Below, piece after piece: positions 49,205 to 60,379 of a stretch of DNA of 64,000 bases (the first letter of the stretch is position 1; each line of letters starts with the position of its first letter). The DNA is taken from positions 186,001 to 250,000 of the forward strand of contig NZ_CABGGS010000002.1 in assembly GCF_902158555.1 (NCBI RefSeq), read 5' to 3'. The notes under the pieces are model-generated. The model made no database searches and was not told where the DNA came from. It saw nothing but the letters and a program-made list of their open reading frames with translations. The DNA is from Klebsiella spallanzanii. GTDB lineage: Bacteria > Pseudomonadota > Gammaproteobacteria > Enterobacterales > Enterobacteriaceae. Both the position numbers and the translations under genes were made by a program.

Positions 49205-51323
49205 GACATTATTTAAAACAATCGTGAGCAAACTTAATTTTTCACTGAGAAGAAAAACACCCATCATTTTACAATCTGAGGCTGCTGAGTGTGGAATTGC
49301 TTGCCTAGTGATGATTTCTTCTTTCTATGGACTCAATATTGATTTATTTAATTTTCGCCAACGATACGGCAGCCCAGCCCAAGGCGTAACACTGCTATCT
49401 CTTAATAAAACAGCAGAGCGAGCGGGATTAAGAAGTCGCGCATTATCATTAGATATTGATGAAATTAATCAGCTTAAGCTCCCGTGTATTATTCATTGGG
49501 GTATGAACCATTATGTCGTATTAACTAAGGTTCGCAAAACTAGCTTTGTCGTGCATGACCCTACTCTCGGAAAACGAATTATTGGCATGCAGGAAATGTC
49601 AAATTATTTTACCGGTGTAGCCCTTGAACTATGGCCAGATCAGAATTTTAAACAGGAGAAAGCAAAATCACGTTTACGCTTACTTGATTTAATGCGTAAT
49701 ATTATAGGATTGAAAAATACCCTTATAAAAATTTTCGCTTTCTCAGTAGTCATAGAAGCTATTGGGCTTTTACTGCCAGTCGGCACACAAATGGTGACAG
49801 ACCATGTTATCATGGCTCACGATCAAAGTCTGCTTGCTGTTATATGTATTGGATTAGTTTCATTTACTCTATTCCGTACATTTATCAGTATGCTACGAGC
49901 GTGGATATCTTTAACACTGAATACACTAACAAATATACAATGGAAAACTACACTTTTCGATCACCTGACAAGTTTGCCTTTATCATTTTTTGAAAAACGT
50001 CACTTAGGGGATATCCAATCCCGTTTTTCATCACTGGATGTTATTCGTTCAACGTTCACAAATAGTATTGTTACCGGAATTATCGATACTATTATGACCA
50101 TCGGTCTCCTGATTATGCTGACTCTGTATGGTGGATGGCTTGTCTGGGTCGTTGTCGGGTTCACATTATGCTATGCGATTATGCGCCTGGCTACATATCG
50201 GTTCTATCGCCGGGTTTCTGAAGAACAGGTTATTAAAGGAGCACGTTCCAGCTCGCATTTTATGGAATCACTATACGGCATAGCAACCATTAAAGCGCTT
50301 AACCTGAAGGAAAGACGCTCACAGAATTGGTTGAATCTAAATATCGATGCCTGCAACGCCGGAATTAAACAAACACGTTTTGATATGATGTTCAGTGGTA
50401 TTAACACGTTAATATCATCTATCGATCAGGTTGTCATTTTATGGTTAGGTGCTCTGGCGGTCATTGATAATAGTATGACTCTTGGGATGTTTATGGCATT
50501 TAGTGCCTACCGTGGGCAATTTTCTCAGCGAGCATCAAGTTTGATCGATCTCTTTATGCAACTACGTATGCTATCTCTGCATAATGAAAGACTTTCCGAG
50601 ATTGTTTTTACTGAACCTGAGAGTGAGATGCCTTCTCGTCGCGTGTTCGAGCAGGATAAGGGAGTAAAACTTGAAGTTAAGAGTTTAAGTTATCAGTATG
50701 ATGCCTTCACTCAGCCTGTGTTTTCCAATCTGAATATTGTTGTTGAACCAGGGGAATCGGTGGCTCTTATCGGTCCATCGGGCGTCGGAAAGACCACCTT
50801 ACTAAAAGTCATGTGCGGATTGCTTTCACCAACCAGCGGCGATGTTTTTGCTGATAAGTTGGATATCAACAAAATAGGATTGAACAACTATCGTCTAAGT
50901 ACAGCATGCGTTCTGCAAGAAGACCGCCTATTTTCCGGATCGATTGCTGAAAATATTTGTGGGTTTGAGGATAATGCAGATGAAGCATTTATAATAGAAT
51001 GCGCACGCAATAGTAATATCCATGACGAAATCATGAAGATGCCGATGGGTTATGAAACTCTTATTGGCGAACTTGGTACTGGTATTTCAGGTGGACAAAA
51101 ACAACGGCTATTGATTGCCCGCGCACTATACCGTAGACCAGGCATTTTATTTATGGATGAAGCAACTAGTCATCTTGACCTGAATAATGAAGCAAGTATT
51201 AATCAGGCTATTTCCAATTTAAGCATTACACGAATTATCGTCGCACATAGACCATCGACAATTGCGTCAGCCGATCGTGTAATTGACCTGTCTGATTATA
51301 GTTCAATATCTCAACCTTACTAA
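49197..51323 (+). CDS. C39-peptidase ABC exporter (CvaB type)
   Basis: A 708-aa inner-membrane transporter that removes double-glycine leaders and exports the peptides. The N-terminal C39 peptidase keeps Gln26, Cys32 (SEAAECGIACL), His105 (WGMNHYVVL) and Asp121 (VHDPTLG), so it should be active. About six membrane helices follow (residues 170-450). The ATPase domain has Walker A GPSGVGKTT (about residue 524), signature ISGGQKQRL (about 631), Walker B ILFMDEATSHLD (about 655) and the H-loop VAHR. It overlaps the adaptor gene by 8 bp. It likely serves the peptide just upstream and possibly the one at 10.6 kb. Confidence 0.93.
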   Translation: MTETLFKTIVSKLNFSLRRKTPIILQSEAAECGIACLVMISSFYGLNIDLFNFRQRYGSPAQGVTLLSLNKTAERAGLRSRALSLDIDEINQLKLPCIIHWGMNHYVVLTKVRKTSFVVHDPTLGKRIIGMQEMSNYFTGVALELWPDQNFKQEKAKSRLRLLDLMRNIIGLKNTLIKIFAFSVVIEAIGLLLPVGTQMVTDHVIMAHDQSLLAVICIGLVSFTLFRTFISMLRAWISLTLNTLTNIQWKTTLFDHLTSLPLSFFEKRHLGDIQSRFSSLDVIRSTFTNSIVTGIIDTIMTIGLLIMLTLYGGWLVWVVVGFTLCYAIMRLATYRFYRRVSEEQVIKGARSSSHFMESLYGIATIKALNLKERRSQNWLNLNIDACNAGIKQTRFDMMFSGINTLISSIDQVVILWLGALAVIDNSMTLGMFMAFSAYRGQFSQRASSLIDLFMQLRMLSLHNERLSEIVFTEPESEMPSRRVFEQDKGVKLEVKSLSYQYDAFTQPVFSNLNIVVEPGESVALIGPSGVGKTTLLKVMCGLLSPTSGDVFADKLDINKIGLNNYRLSTACVLQEDRLFSGSIAENICGFEDNADEAFIIECARNSNIHDEIMKMPMGYETLIGELGTGISGGQKQRLLIARALYRRPGILFMDEATSHLDLNNEASINQAISNLSITRIIVAHRPSTIASADRVIDLSDYSSISQPY

Positions 51324-51346
51324 ACCAAATTCAAAGAGTAAATAAT

Positions 51347-52204
51347 ATGATTATTAAGGGAATAAATACAGCCCCCATTAAACAAGGTGATCATCTTTTT
51401 CTCATGATATTCAAAGTAAAAGATGCTAACGATAGCTCTCGTATATTTTATATGCAGATAGCTACTCTTGTTGATTTTCTAATACTTTTACGAAGCATAA
51501 TGATAAAGGTCTCAGAGCGCATTATTGCTAATGGAGATATTTATAAAATAAAAGCTCAGGCTGATATTGAGTCATTGACAATTAATATCCCAGAAATTGT
51601 TTCTGCTGAAGTCATGCAGCCCAACCCTGAAAATCTCGTTACATCTCTGACGCCTAAGTTCAAAGATGAGAAATTCACACTAATTGTCATGTTACAAAAT
51701 GAGAAAGTCATTACTCTGGAAATAAATGATACGCAGGTTGAATTTATTATTATGGCAATCCAAAAAGCCATTGAAGCTATAGATGATAAAGAAACTATGC
51801 AAGTAATTGGCTCTTTGCTTGATTTTTTATTGTGCTATTCAGTAGACTTGTCAAATCTCGAATATTTGAATTACAAAGAGATAAAGCATGAATTCTGGAA
51901 ACTACATCTATTTTCGGATTATCTTACAGTACTTTATTGTTTCGAAACGGAAAGGGGTAAAGAGATTCTGGCGGGGACAGTCATCAAAACCAATGCGCAA
52001 CCAGAAACTCAAGAGGTAGAAAGTATTGTTCAGAGAGTTGCGCATCTGACTCCTATGTTAAAAGCACTCCAGGAAAAATATCCGCTATGCCAGACCTTTT
52101 GCCAGCGTATTTCAGCACTGCCAACGCAGGTATTAACTAAAAAAGAATGTCTCGATCCGCTTTATACCTTCTGCCTTAAGACTCAAGGATCACTCAAGCC
52201 TTAA
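51347..52204 (+). CDS. yjeJ: YjeJ-like protein of unknown function
   Basis: A 285-aa protein with no signal peptide and no strong membrane helix, so probably cytoplasmic. Its opening (MIIKGINTAPIKQGDHLFLMIFKVKDA), split here as a beta-rich N-terminal part, and its place beside yjeI fit YjeJ of E. coli, found between epmB and yjeI there; I recognise it by position and general likeness, not by motifs. The function is unknown. It starts 23 bp after the ABC exporter stop on the same strand, so it may now be transcribed with the exporter. Confidence 0.6.
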   Translation: MIIKGINTAPIKQGDHLFLMIFKVKDANDSSRIFYMQIATLVDFLILLRSIMIKVSERIIANGDIYKIKAQADIESLTINIPEIVSAEVMQPNPENLVTSLTPKFKDEKFTLIVMLQNEKVITLEINDTQVEFIIMAIQKAIEAIDDKETMQVIGSLLDFLLCYSVDLSNLEYLNYKEIKHEFWKLHLFSDYLTVLYCFETERGKEILAGTVIKTNAQPETQEVESIVQRVAHLTPMLKALQEKYPLCQTFCQRISALPTQVLTKKECLDPLYTFCLKTQGSLKP

Positions 52205-52260
52205 CGTATTTGGGCATCTACAAGGATGTAGAAAACGGCTCTACCTTTCCAGCCGTTGCC

Positions 52261-52295
52261 CGGGTTCCCCTCTCCACAAGGAGAGGGACAACCCG
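52261..52295. terminator. Hairpin between convergent yjeJ and yjeI
   Basis: CGGGTT-CCCCTCTCC with GGAGAGGG-AACCCG folds into a long interrupted hairpin (52261-52295, loop ACAA). It lies between converging genes and can act on both strands. No T-run is seen. Confidence 0.45.
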
Positions 52296-52303
52296 CGACG
52301 AAA

Positions 52304-52657
52304 TCAATTCGGGCACTTATAAACCTGGCCGTTCATTTGGCTATCTGTCGGGACAAAGCTCGACAGCAGGTTCTGCGTCGGGCTGCTGACACCGTAAATC
52401 ACGTTGCCACCCATTTCTGCCGCCTGGTTACGCAGGGCGTTTGCTGCACCGCGCATAGAGCCGCCTTCGTCGCCATTCTGCCCGGATAACCAGTTACTTT
52501 GCGTACCCGTCGCAGTCCCTAACAGCTGACATTCTGAACCCGGTTTATCTTCTACAAAGCGAACGTTCTGGCCACCAGAGGTCAATTCGTTGCTGGAGCT
52601 GCAACCTGCTAACAATAATGCTGCGCCGACAATCCCTGCTAAATATTTTACCTGCAT
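52304..52657 (-). CDS. yjeI: YjeI, DUF4156 lipoprotein
   Basis: A 117-aa lipoprotein with lipobox LLAGC (Cys19) followed by SSSNEL. The DUF4156 domain includes GSECQLLGTATGTQSNWLSG, GSMRGAANALRNQAAEMGGNVIYG and the ending GQVYKCPN. ATG 52657 (MQVKYLAGIVG) gives the E. coli length; the longer ORF reads back through the groL terminator. Function is unknown. It lies downstream of groL on the same strand, separated by a terminator. Confidence 0.93.
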   Translation of the reverse strand: MQVKYLAGIVGAALLLAGCSSSNELTSGGQNVRFVEDKPGSECQLLGTATGTQSNWLSGQNGDEGGSMRGAANALRNQAAEMGGNVIYGVSSPTQNLLSSFVPTDSQMNGQVYKCPN

Positions 52658-52732
52658 GTTATTCCCCACGATCAATGAGCTGGACGCACTGGCCCGGATG
52701 TACAACCTTATACTAAAAAGACGACAAAAAGA

Positions 52733-52764
52733 AAAACCCCCGAGCATTTCTGCCCGAGGGTTTC
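52733..52764 (-). terminator. groL terminator
   Basis: On the minus strand AACCCTCGGGC and GCTCGGGGGTT form a GC-rich stem with a 6-nt loop, followed by TTTCTTTTTG. It ends the groS-groL operon about 28 bp after groL. Confidence 0.85.
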
Positions 52765-52791
52765 CGTGTTTCTAAGGGGTATAGCGCACGA

Positions 52792-54465
<1,674 letters not shown>

Positions 54466-54482
54466 TCAGTGTCGTTCGCGGA

Positions 54483-54809
<327 letters not shown>

Positions 54810-54857
54810 TTATGGATGACGCCGGTCCGCACACTGTTTTCCGGCTAGTGCCCTGAG

Positions 54858-54889
54858 AGATGGGGATGGGATTTTCCCGCTTCAAGGGG
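54858..54889 (-). promoter_or_regulatory. Sigma-32 heat-shock promoter of groSL
   Basis: On the minus strand CCCCTTGAA (54881-54889) and CCCCATCT (54858-54865) match the sigma-32 -35 and -10 consensus (CTTGAAA and CCCCATNT) with a 15-bp gap. It sits about 80 bp ahead of groS, in the same context as in E. coli. Confidence 0.88.
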
Positions 54890-55009
54890 AAAACTAAAAA
54901 AAAATTTGTCCTCGTGCTCCGACGCACACAAATTTGCCGCCCTCACCTGACGTCATAAGCAAAAGCGATTGTGATACCATCCATGTTTTGCCGGGCGCAA
55001 GGTTGAATC

Positions 55010-56260
55010 ATGAGTGGTTTAAAACAGGAGTTGGGGCTTGCACAGGGAGTGGGATTACTCTCCACATCATTACTGGGAACCGGCGTCTTTGCCGTCCCGG
55101 CACTGGCCGCGCTGGTTGCCGGCAATAACAGCCTGTGGGCCTGGCCCGCGCTGATTTTACTGGTTTTCCCGATCGCCATCGTCTTCGCCACGCTAGGCCG
55201 CCACTATCCCAGCGCAGGCGGCGTCGCACATTTTGTAGATATGGCTTTTGGCCCGCATCTGGCGCGCGTCACCGGCTGGCTTTTTTTATCAGTGATCCCG
55301 GTCGGATTACCCGCAGCCCTGCATATCGCTACCGGCTTCGGCCAGGCGCTTTTTGGCTGGCACGATAGCCAGCTGCTGCTGGCCGAACTGGGGACGCTGG
55401 CGATTATCTGGTGGGTCGGCTCACGCGGAGCCAGTTCTAGCGCCAACCTGCAAACCCTGGTTGCTGTGATGATTGTTGCCCTGATCGTCGCCATCTGGTG
55501 GCGCGGCGAGATAAACCCAACGCAAATCCCCTTCCCTGCCCCTGAAAATATCGACAGCTCGCAGCTTTTTTCTGCACTTTCGGTGATGTTCTGGTGTTTT
55601 GTCGGCCTTGAAGCTTTCGCTCACCTGGCGTCTGAATTTAAGCGGCCAGAACGTGACTTCCCCCGCGCGCTGATGATCGGCTTGTTATTGGCGGGTTCCG
55701 TCTACTGGGCCTGCACCGTGGTAGTATTACATTTTCACGCCTTTGGCGAAGAGATGGCCGCCGCCGCATCGCTACCCAATATCGTCGTACGCCTGTTCGG
55801 CGTCCAGGCACTGTGGATTGCCTGCGTTATCGGCTATCTCGCCTGTTTCGCCAGCCTCAATATCTATATTCAGAGCTTTGCCCGGCTGGTATGGTCGCAG
55901 GCGCAGCACAAACCAGAAAGCTATCTGGCCCGACTGTCGCCACGGCAAATTCCGCGTAATGCATTGAATGCAGTGCTGGGCTGTTGCGTCATCAGCGCGT
56001 TGTGCATTTATGTGCTCAATATCAATCTTGATGCCCTGATCGTCTACGCCAATGGCATCTTTATCATGATCTATCTGCTGTGCATGCTGGCGGGCTGCCG
56101 TTTGCTACAGGGTCGTTATCGCGTGTTAGCGGTCGTTGGCAGCGTGCTGTGCCTGCTGCTGCTGGCAATGGTTGGCTGGAAAAGCCTGTACGCATTTATC
56201 ATGCTGGCGGTGCTGTGGCTGTTTTTACCAAAGCGCAGATTAGCAGAGAGGATACTGTAG
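55010..56260 (+). CDS. yjeH: YjeH, APC-family amino-acid exporter
   Basis: A 416-aa inner-membrane protein with about 12 helices of the APC superfamily. GVGLLSTSLLGTGVFAVPALAALVAG (helix 1), split here, and FWCFVGLEAFAHLASEFKRPERDFPRA (about residue 195) are typical. E. coli YjeH exports L-methionine and branched-chain amino acids. It has its own start after CAAGG and is divergent from groS. A hairpin lies between it and convergent fxsA. Confidence 0.93.
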   Translation: MSGLKQELGLAQGVGLLSTSLLGTGVFAVPALAALVAGNNSLWAWPALILLVFPIAIVFATLGRHYPSAGGVAHFVDMAFGPHLARVTGWLFLSVIPVGLPAALHIATGFGQALFGWHDSQLLLAELGTLAIIWWVGSRGASSSANLQTLVAVMIVALIVAIWWRGEINPTQIPFPAPENIDSSQLFSALSVMFWCFVGLEAFAHLASEFKRPERDFPRALMIGLLLAGSVYWACTVVVLHFHAFGEEMAAAASLPNIVVRLFGVQALWIACVIGYLACFASLNIYIQSFARLVWSQAQHKPESYLARLSPRQIPRNALNAVLGCCVISALCIYVLNINLDALIVYANGIFIMIYLLCMLAGCRLLQGRYRVLAVVGSVLCLLLLAMVGWKSLYAFIMLAVLWLFLPKRRLAERIL

Positions 56261-56278
56261 GCCGGGGCTCCCCGGCCT
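56259..56278. terminator. Hairpin between convergent yjeH and fxsA
   Basis: AGGCCGGGG and CCCCGGCCT face each other at the end of yjeH (56259-56278), overlapping its TAG stop. The GC-rich stem can form on both strands; T-runs are absent. Confidence 0.5.
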
Positions 56279-56286
56279 GAGGAATC

Positions 56287-56778
56287 TTAGTCGCGGCGAT
56301 CGTCTTTATGATCGAGACGGTCGCGCTCGTCGTCTTTACGCTGATACTCACCTTCAAAGGTATCGCCGCCGCCCGTTCCGGCGCTAAATCCACCGCCCGG
56401 CATCCGGCTAAAACGCAGATGCGGCATCAGTTTCAACGTCAGGTGTTTCTGCACCGGCGGCAACAGCAGCAGCAGACCCAGGAAGTCGGTAAAGAACCCC
56501 GGCAGCAGCAGCAGCAAACCGGCAATAATCAGCGATACGCTTTTGATCATCTCGGCCGCTGGGCTTTCCCCTGCTTCCATTTTCTGCTGCATCAGCATGA
56601 GGTTTTTAAAGCCCTGGTTTTTCACCAGCGATATCCCCACCACCGAGCTGAAGATAACCAGAATCAGCGTCAGCAGGACGCCAAGCACATGGGCGACCTG
56701 GATAAAGATCGATATCTCAATGTAAACATATAAAAAAACGGCAATTAACGGAATCCAACGCACCGGCGTCTCCTTCAT
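56287..56778 (-). CDS. fxsA: FxsA, inner-membrane protein
   Basis: A 163-aa membrane protein with three or four helices (about residues 6-24, 30-47 and 76-105) and a charged C-terminal tail rich in Asp, Arg and Lys. FIQVAHVLGVLLTLILVIFSSVVG, split here, and LPGFFTDFLGLLLLLPPVQ are family blocks. In E. coli overproduction of FxsA relieves F-plasmid exclusion of phage T7. It is divergent from aspA as in E. coli. Confidence 0.92.
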   Translation of the reverse strand: MKETPVRWIPLIAVFLYVYIEISIFIQVAHVLGVLLTLILVIFSSVVGISLVKNQGFKNLMLMQQKMEAGESPAAEMIKSVSLIIAGLLLLLPGFFTDFLGLLLLLPPVQKHLTLKLMPHLRFSRMPGGGFSAGTGGGDTFEGEYQRKDDERDRLDHKDDRRD

Positions 56779-57104
56779 TAACGGACGCCGATGTCGGCGA
56801 CCGTAGTCATAATCGTTGTGCTATTCGCATTCAAAATATGTTGGGCCAAAACGTCATTTTTCAATCGTAAAAAAAGCTTATTTTTTTCAAGAATAGAAAA
56901 GCGGTGATTCATTTCACAGATTAATAATTCTTATAGGATTCACTACATAATAAGTGATCAGGATGACTGATATTCGCTATCATCAGCATATGATCGTGGG
57001 CACCGGGCCGGTTAAGGAAATAATATTCGGCCGGAAAATACGCTAAATCCCATAAATCCTGCGTATTTGGTGAATTCATAGGCAGCTTGAAAGAGAAGGT
57101 TCAC
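56779..57104. promoter_or_regulatory. fxsA-aspA intergenic region with candidate CRP site
   Basis: This 326-bp gap has no gene. GGTGA-TTCATT-TCACA (56903-56918) is a one-mismatch CRP site. Possible -10 boxes are TATAGG (56934-56939) and CATAAT (56946-56951), which would place CRP at about -35 to -48. CRP activation of aspA is known in E. coli; the exact start here is not decided. Confidence 0.55.
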
Positions 57105-58541
57105 ATGTTAAACAACATTCGTATCGAAGAAGACCTGTTGGGTACCAGGGAAGTTCCAGCTGACGCATATTACGGCGTCCACACTCTGAGAGCGATTGAA
57201 AACTTCTACATAAGCAACAACAAAATCAGTGACATACCTGAGTTTGTCCGGGGTATGGTGATGGTGAAGAAGGCCGCTGCGCAGGCTAACAAAGAGCTGC
57301 AAACTATCCCCAAAAGCGTGGCCAATGCCATTATCGCCGCATGCGATGAGGTTCTGAATAACGGCAAATGCATGGACCAGTTCCCGGTTGATGTGTTCCA
57401 GGGCGGCGCTGGCACTTCCGTTAACATGAACACCAACGAAGTGCTGGCGAACATCGGCCTTGAGCTGATGGGCCATCAGAAAGGCGAATACCAGTACCTC
57501 AACCCTAACGACCACGTTAACAAATGCCAGTCCACCAACGATGCCTACCCGACCGGTTTTCGCATCGCGGTCTACGCCTCTATCCTCAAGCTGGTCGATG
57601 CGATTAACCAGCTTGGCGAAGGCTTCCAGCAGAAGGCCGTTGAGTTCCAGGACATTCTTAAAATGGGCCGTACCCAACTACAGGACGCGGTACCGATGAC
57701 CCTCGGTCAGGAGTTCCACGCGTTTAACGTTCTGCTGAACGAAGAGACCAAATGCATACTGCGCACCGCTGAACTGCTGCTGGAAGTGAACCTCGGCGCG
57801 ACCGCTATCGGTACCCGACTGAACACCCCGGATGGTTACCAACAGCTGGCGGTACAAAAGCTGGCGGAAGTCAGCAACCTGCCAGTCGTACCCGCCGAAG
57901 ACCTGATCGAAGCTACCTCTGACTGCGGTGCTTACGTGATGGTCCACAGTTCTCTGAAACGCCTGGCGGTAAAACTGTCCAAAATCTGTAACGACCTGCG
58001 CCTTCTCTCTTCCGGCCCGCGCGCTGGCCTGAACGAAATCAATCTGCCCGAACTGCAGGCCGGTTCTTCTATCATGCCAGCCAAGGTGAACCCGGTAGTC
58101 CCGGAGGTCGTCAACCAGGTGTGCTTCAAAGTTATCGGCAACGACACCACCGTCACCATGGCTTCCGAAGCCGGTCAGCTACAGCTGAACGTGATGGAAC
58201 CGGTGATTGGTCAGGCGATGTTTGAATCTATCCATATTCTGACCAACGCCTGCTACAACCTGCTGGAAAAATGCGTCAGCGGCATTACCGCCAACAAAGC
58301 GGTATGTGAAAGCTACGTCTATAACTCGATTGGCATCGTCACCTATCTCAACCCGTATATTGGCCACCACAATGGCGATATCGTCGGCAAGATTTGCGCC
58401 GAAACGGGCAAAAGCGTCAGGGACGTAGTGCTTGAACGCGGGCTGCTGACCGAAGCAGAGCTGGATGACATCTTCTCAGCGCAAAACCTGATGCATCCGG
58501 CCTATAAAGCGAAGCGATACACCGATGAAAGCGAACAGTAA
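57105..58541 (+). CDS. aspA: AspA, aspartate ammonia-lyase
   Basis: A 478-aa fumarase/aspartase superfamily enzyme converting L-aspartate to fumarate and ammonia. The signature [15 protein letters not shown] lies near residue 323, and [14 protein letters not shown] and [14 protein letters not shown] are conserved. ATG 57105 ([10 protein letters not shown]) gives the E. coli length; the ATG at 57087 is rejected. The region around residues 210-265 differs visibly from the E. coli sequence I recall. Its fumarate feeds FrdABCD, and dcuA follows for C4-dicarboxylate exchange. Confidence 0.96.
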   Translation: MLNNIRIEEDLLGTREVPADAYYGVHTLRAIENFYISNNKISDIPEFVRGMVMVKKAAAQANKELQTIPKSVANAIIAACDEVLNNGKCMDQFPVDVFQGGAGTSVNMNTNEVLANIGLELMGHQKGEYQYLNPNDHVNKCQSTNDAYPTGFRIAVYASILKLVDAINQLGEGFQQKAVEFQDILKMGRTQLQDAVPMTLGQEFHAFNVLLNEETKCILRTAELLLEVNLGATAIGTRLNTPDGYQQLAVQKLAEVSNLPVVPAEDLIEATSDCGAYVMVHSSLKRLAVKLSKICNDLRLLSSGPRAGLNEINLPELQAGSSIMPAKVNPVVPEVVNQVCFKVIGNDTTVTMASEAGQLQLNVMEPVIGQAMFESIHILTNACYNLLEKCVSGITANKAVCESYVYNSIGIVTYLNPYIGHHNGDIVGKICAETGKSVRDVVLERGLLTEAELDDIFSAQNLMHPAYKAKRYTDESEQ

Positions 58542-58564
58542 ATTTTCAGAGTAAACTAACCATA

Positions 58565-58592
58565 GGCATGTCAGCGATGACATGCCTTTTTT
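58565..58592 (+). terminator. Terminator between aspA and dcuA
   Basis: GGCATGTCA (58565-58573) pairs with TGACATGCC (58578-58586), loop GCGA, followed by six T. A classic intrinsic terminator after aspA; dcuA is then read partly by read-through or from its own promoter. Confidence 0.88.
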
Positions 58593-58659
58593 GTTCTTAT
58601 TTATCTACTAAATTACAACAATCCAATATCAACTTGTTAATAAAACAAGGAAGGCATAT

Positions 58660-59961
58660 ATGTTTGGTGCAGAACTCGTTATTGTCCTGCTGGCTATTTA
58701 TCTGGGAGCCAGACTCGGGGGTATCGGCATCGGTTTTGCTGGTGGCCTGGGCGTCCTCGTCCTGACCCTCGTTTTTCAAATTAAACCCGGCGCGATCCCC
58801 TTCGACGTCATCGAAATCATCATGGCGGTTATCGCCGCTATTGCCGCCATGCAGGTCGCCGGGGGGATGGACTATCTGGTCAGCCTCGCCGAGCGTATGC
58901 TGCGGCGTCATCCCAAATACATCACCTTTCTCGCCCCGCTGGTCACCTGGTTTATGACCGTACTTGCCGGAACCGGGCATACCGCATTCTCTACCCTACC
59001 GGTGATTACCGAGGTGGCAAAAGAACAAGGCATCCGCCCCTCACGCCCGCTCTCTATCGCCGTGGTCGCCTCGCAGATAGCCATTACCGCCTCGCCAATT
59101 TCGGCTGCGGTGGTCTTCTTTGCCGGGATCCTTGAGCCTCTGGGCGTCAGCTACCTGACTCTGCTGGCGATCTGTATTCCGGTCACCCTGATCGCCGTCA
59201 TGCTCACCGCCATTGTTTGTAACTTCCTCGGCTGCGAACTGAAGGACGACCCTATCTATCAGGAACGGCTGGCGAAAGGTGAAGTAAAACTGCGCGGCAG
59301 CCAGGTTTTTGAACTTAAGCCACACGCCAGACGCTCCGTACTGTTGTTCCTGGTCGGTATCGTGGCGGTGATGTTCTACGCCACCGCCATTAGCGATACC
59401 GTCGGTCTGATCAAAGAGCCGGTTCTTCCACGCAACGAAGCGATCGTAGTGTTTATGCTGACTATCGCCACGCTGATTAGCATCACTTGTAAAATCGACA
59501 CCGGTGAAGTCCTCAACGCCAGCACCTTTAAGTCCGGCATGAGCGCCTGCGTCTGCGTTCTCGGCGTGGCCTGGCTGGGCGATACCTTCGTCAAAGCCCA
59601 TATCAGCGACATCCAGACCGTAGCTGGCGACCTGCTGCATAACTACCCGTGGCTGCTGGCTGTGGTGTTGTTCTTCGCCGCGACCCTGCTCTATTCCCAG
59701 GCCGCGACGACCAAGGCGTTGATGCCTGCCGCGCTCATGCTGGGCGTGACGCCGCTCACCGCCATCGCCTCGTTTGCCGCCGTCTCCGCGCTGTTCGTCC
59801 TGCCGACCTACCCAACCCTGCTGGCGGCGGTCGAAATGGATGACACGGGTTCAACCCGCATTGGCAAATACGTCTTCAACCATGCCTTCCTCATCCCCGG
59901 CGTGATCGCCATTACGCTATGCGTGATCCTCGGGTTCATTTTTGGCGGCATCATGCTGTAA
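58660..59961 (+). CDS. dcuA: DcuA, C4-dicarboxylate antiporter
   Basis: A 433-aa inner-membrane Dcu-family transporter with about 10-12 helices. It exchanges aspartate, fumarate, malate and succinate. [48 protein letters not shown] (about residue 106), split at the loop, and the C-terminal [21 protein letters not shown] are typical. It lies downstream of aspA as in E. coli. With AspA and Frd it supports aspartate-driven fumarate respiration. Confidence 0.97.
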   Translation: MFGAELVIVLLAIYLGARLGGIGIGFAGGLGVLVLTLVFQIKPGAIPFDVIEIIMAVIAAIAAMQVAGGMDYLVSLAERMLRRHPKYITFLAPLVTWFMTVLAGTGHTAFSTLPVITEVAKEQGIRPSRPLSIAVVASQIAITASPISAAVVFFAGILEPLGVSYLTLLAICIPVTLIAVMLTAIVCNFLGCELKDDPIYQERLAKGEVKLRGSQVFELKPHARRSVLLFLVGIVAVMFYATAISDTVGLIKEPVLPRNEAIVVFMLTIATLISITCKIDTGEVLNASTFKSGMSACVCVLGVAWLGDTFVKAHISDIQTVAGDLLHNYPWLLAVVLFFAATLLYSQAATTKALMPAALMLGVTPLTAIASFAAVSALFVLPTYPTLLAAVEMDDTGSTRIGKYVFNHAFLIPGVIAITLCVILGFIFGGIML

Positions 59962-59974
59962 ATCTCTTCAAATT

Positions 59975-59999
59975 CGGGCCAGATCCTGGCCCGTTTCGT
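59975..59999 (+). terminator. dcuA terminator
   Basis: CGGGCCAG (59975-59982) pairs with CTGGCCCG (59986-59993), loop 3 nt, followed by TTTCGTT. It lies 13 bp after the dcuA stop. Confidence 0.75.
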
Positions 60000-60055
60000 T
60001 AATCCTCCCCACCTTGCATGCTATAGTGCCTCTTTTCGCTGATACGAGGTTCACG

Positions 60056-60379
60056 ATGACTACGCCTGATGCTGTTGTTGTACTCTGTACCGCGCCGGAT
60101 GAAGCAACCGCCCAGGATCTGGCGGCCAAAGTGCTGGCGGAAAAACTCGCTGCCTGCGCCACTCTGCTGCCGGGAGCGACATCGCTCTACTACTGGGAAG
60201 GAAAACTGGAGCAGGAGTATGAAGTACAAATGCTGCTGAAAACCGACCTTGCCCATCAGCAGGCGCTGCTGGACTGCCTGAAGTCCCATCACCCGTATCA
60301 AACCCCTGAACTTCTGGTTCTGCCCGTTATTCACGGAGACAACGATTACCTCTCATGGCTCAACGCATCATTACGCTGA
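60056..60379 (+). CDS. cutA: CutA, divalent-cation tolerance protein
   Basis: A 107-aa trimeric PII-like cytoplasmic protein. [43 protein letters not shown] and [16 protein letters not shown] are diagnostic and are given here in parts only. E. coli mutants in the cutA region show copper sensitivity, though that phenotype may come from dsbD. ATG 60056 follows ACGAGG; the longer ORF is rejected. The N-terminus is about 5 residues shorter than in E. coli. Its 3' end overlaps dsbD by 25 bp. Confidence 0.94.
   Translation: MTTPDAVVVLCTAPDEATAQDLAAKVLAEKLAACATLLPGATSLYYWEGKLEQEYEVQMLLKTDLAHQQALLDCLKSHHPYQTPELLVLPVIHGDNDYLSWLNASLR

Noticed and set aside
52261-52295. Inverted repeat read as an insertion-sequence end
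   Set aside because: It is a single hairpin between convergent genes, with no transposase or second end.
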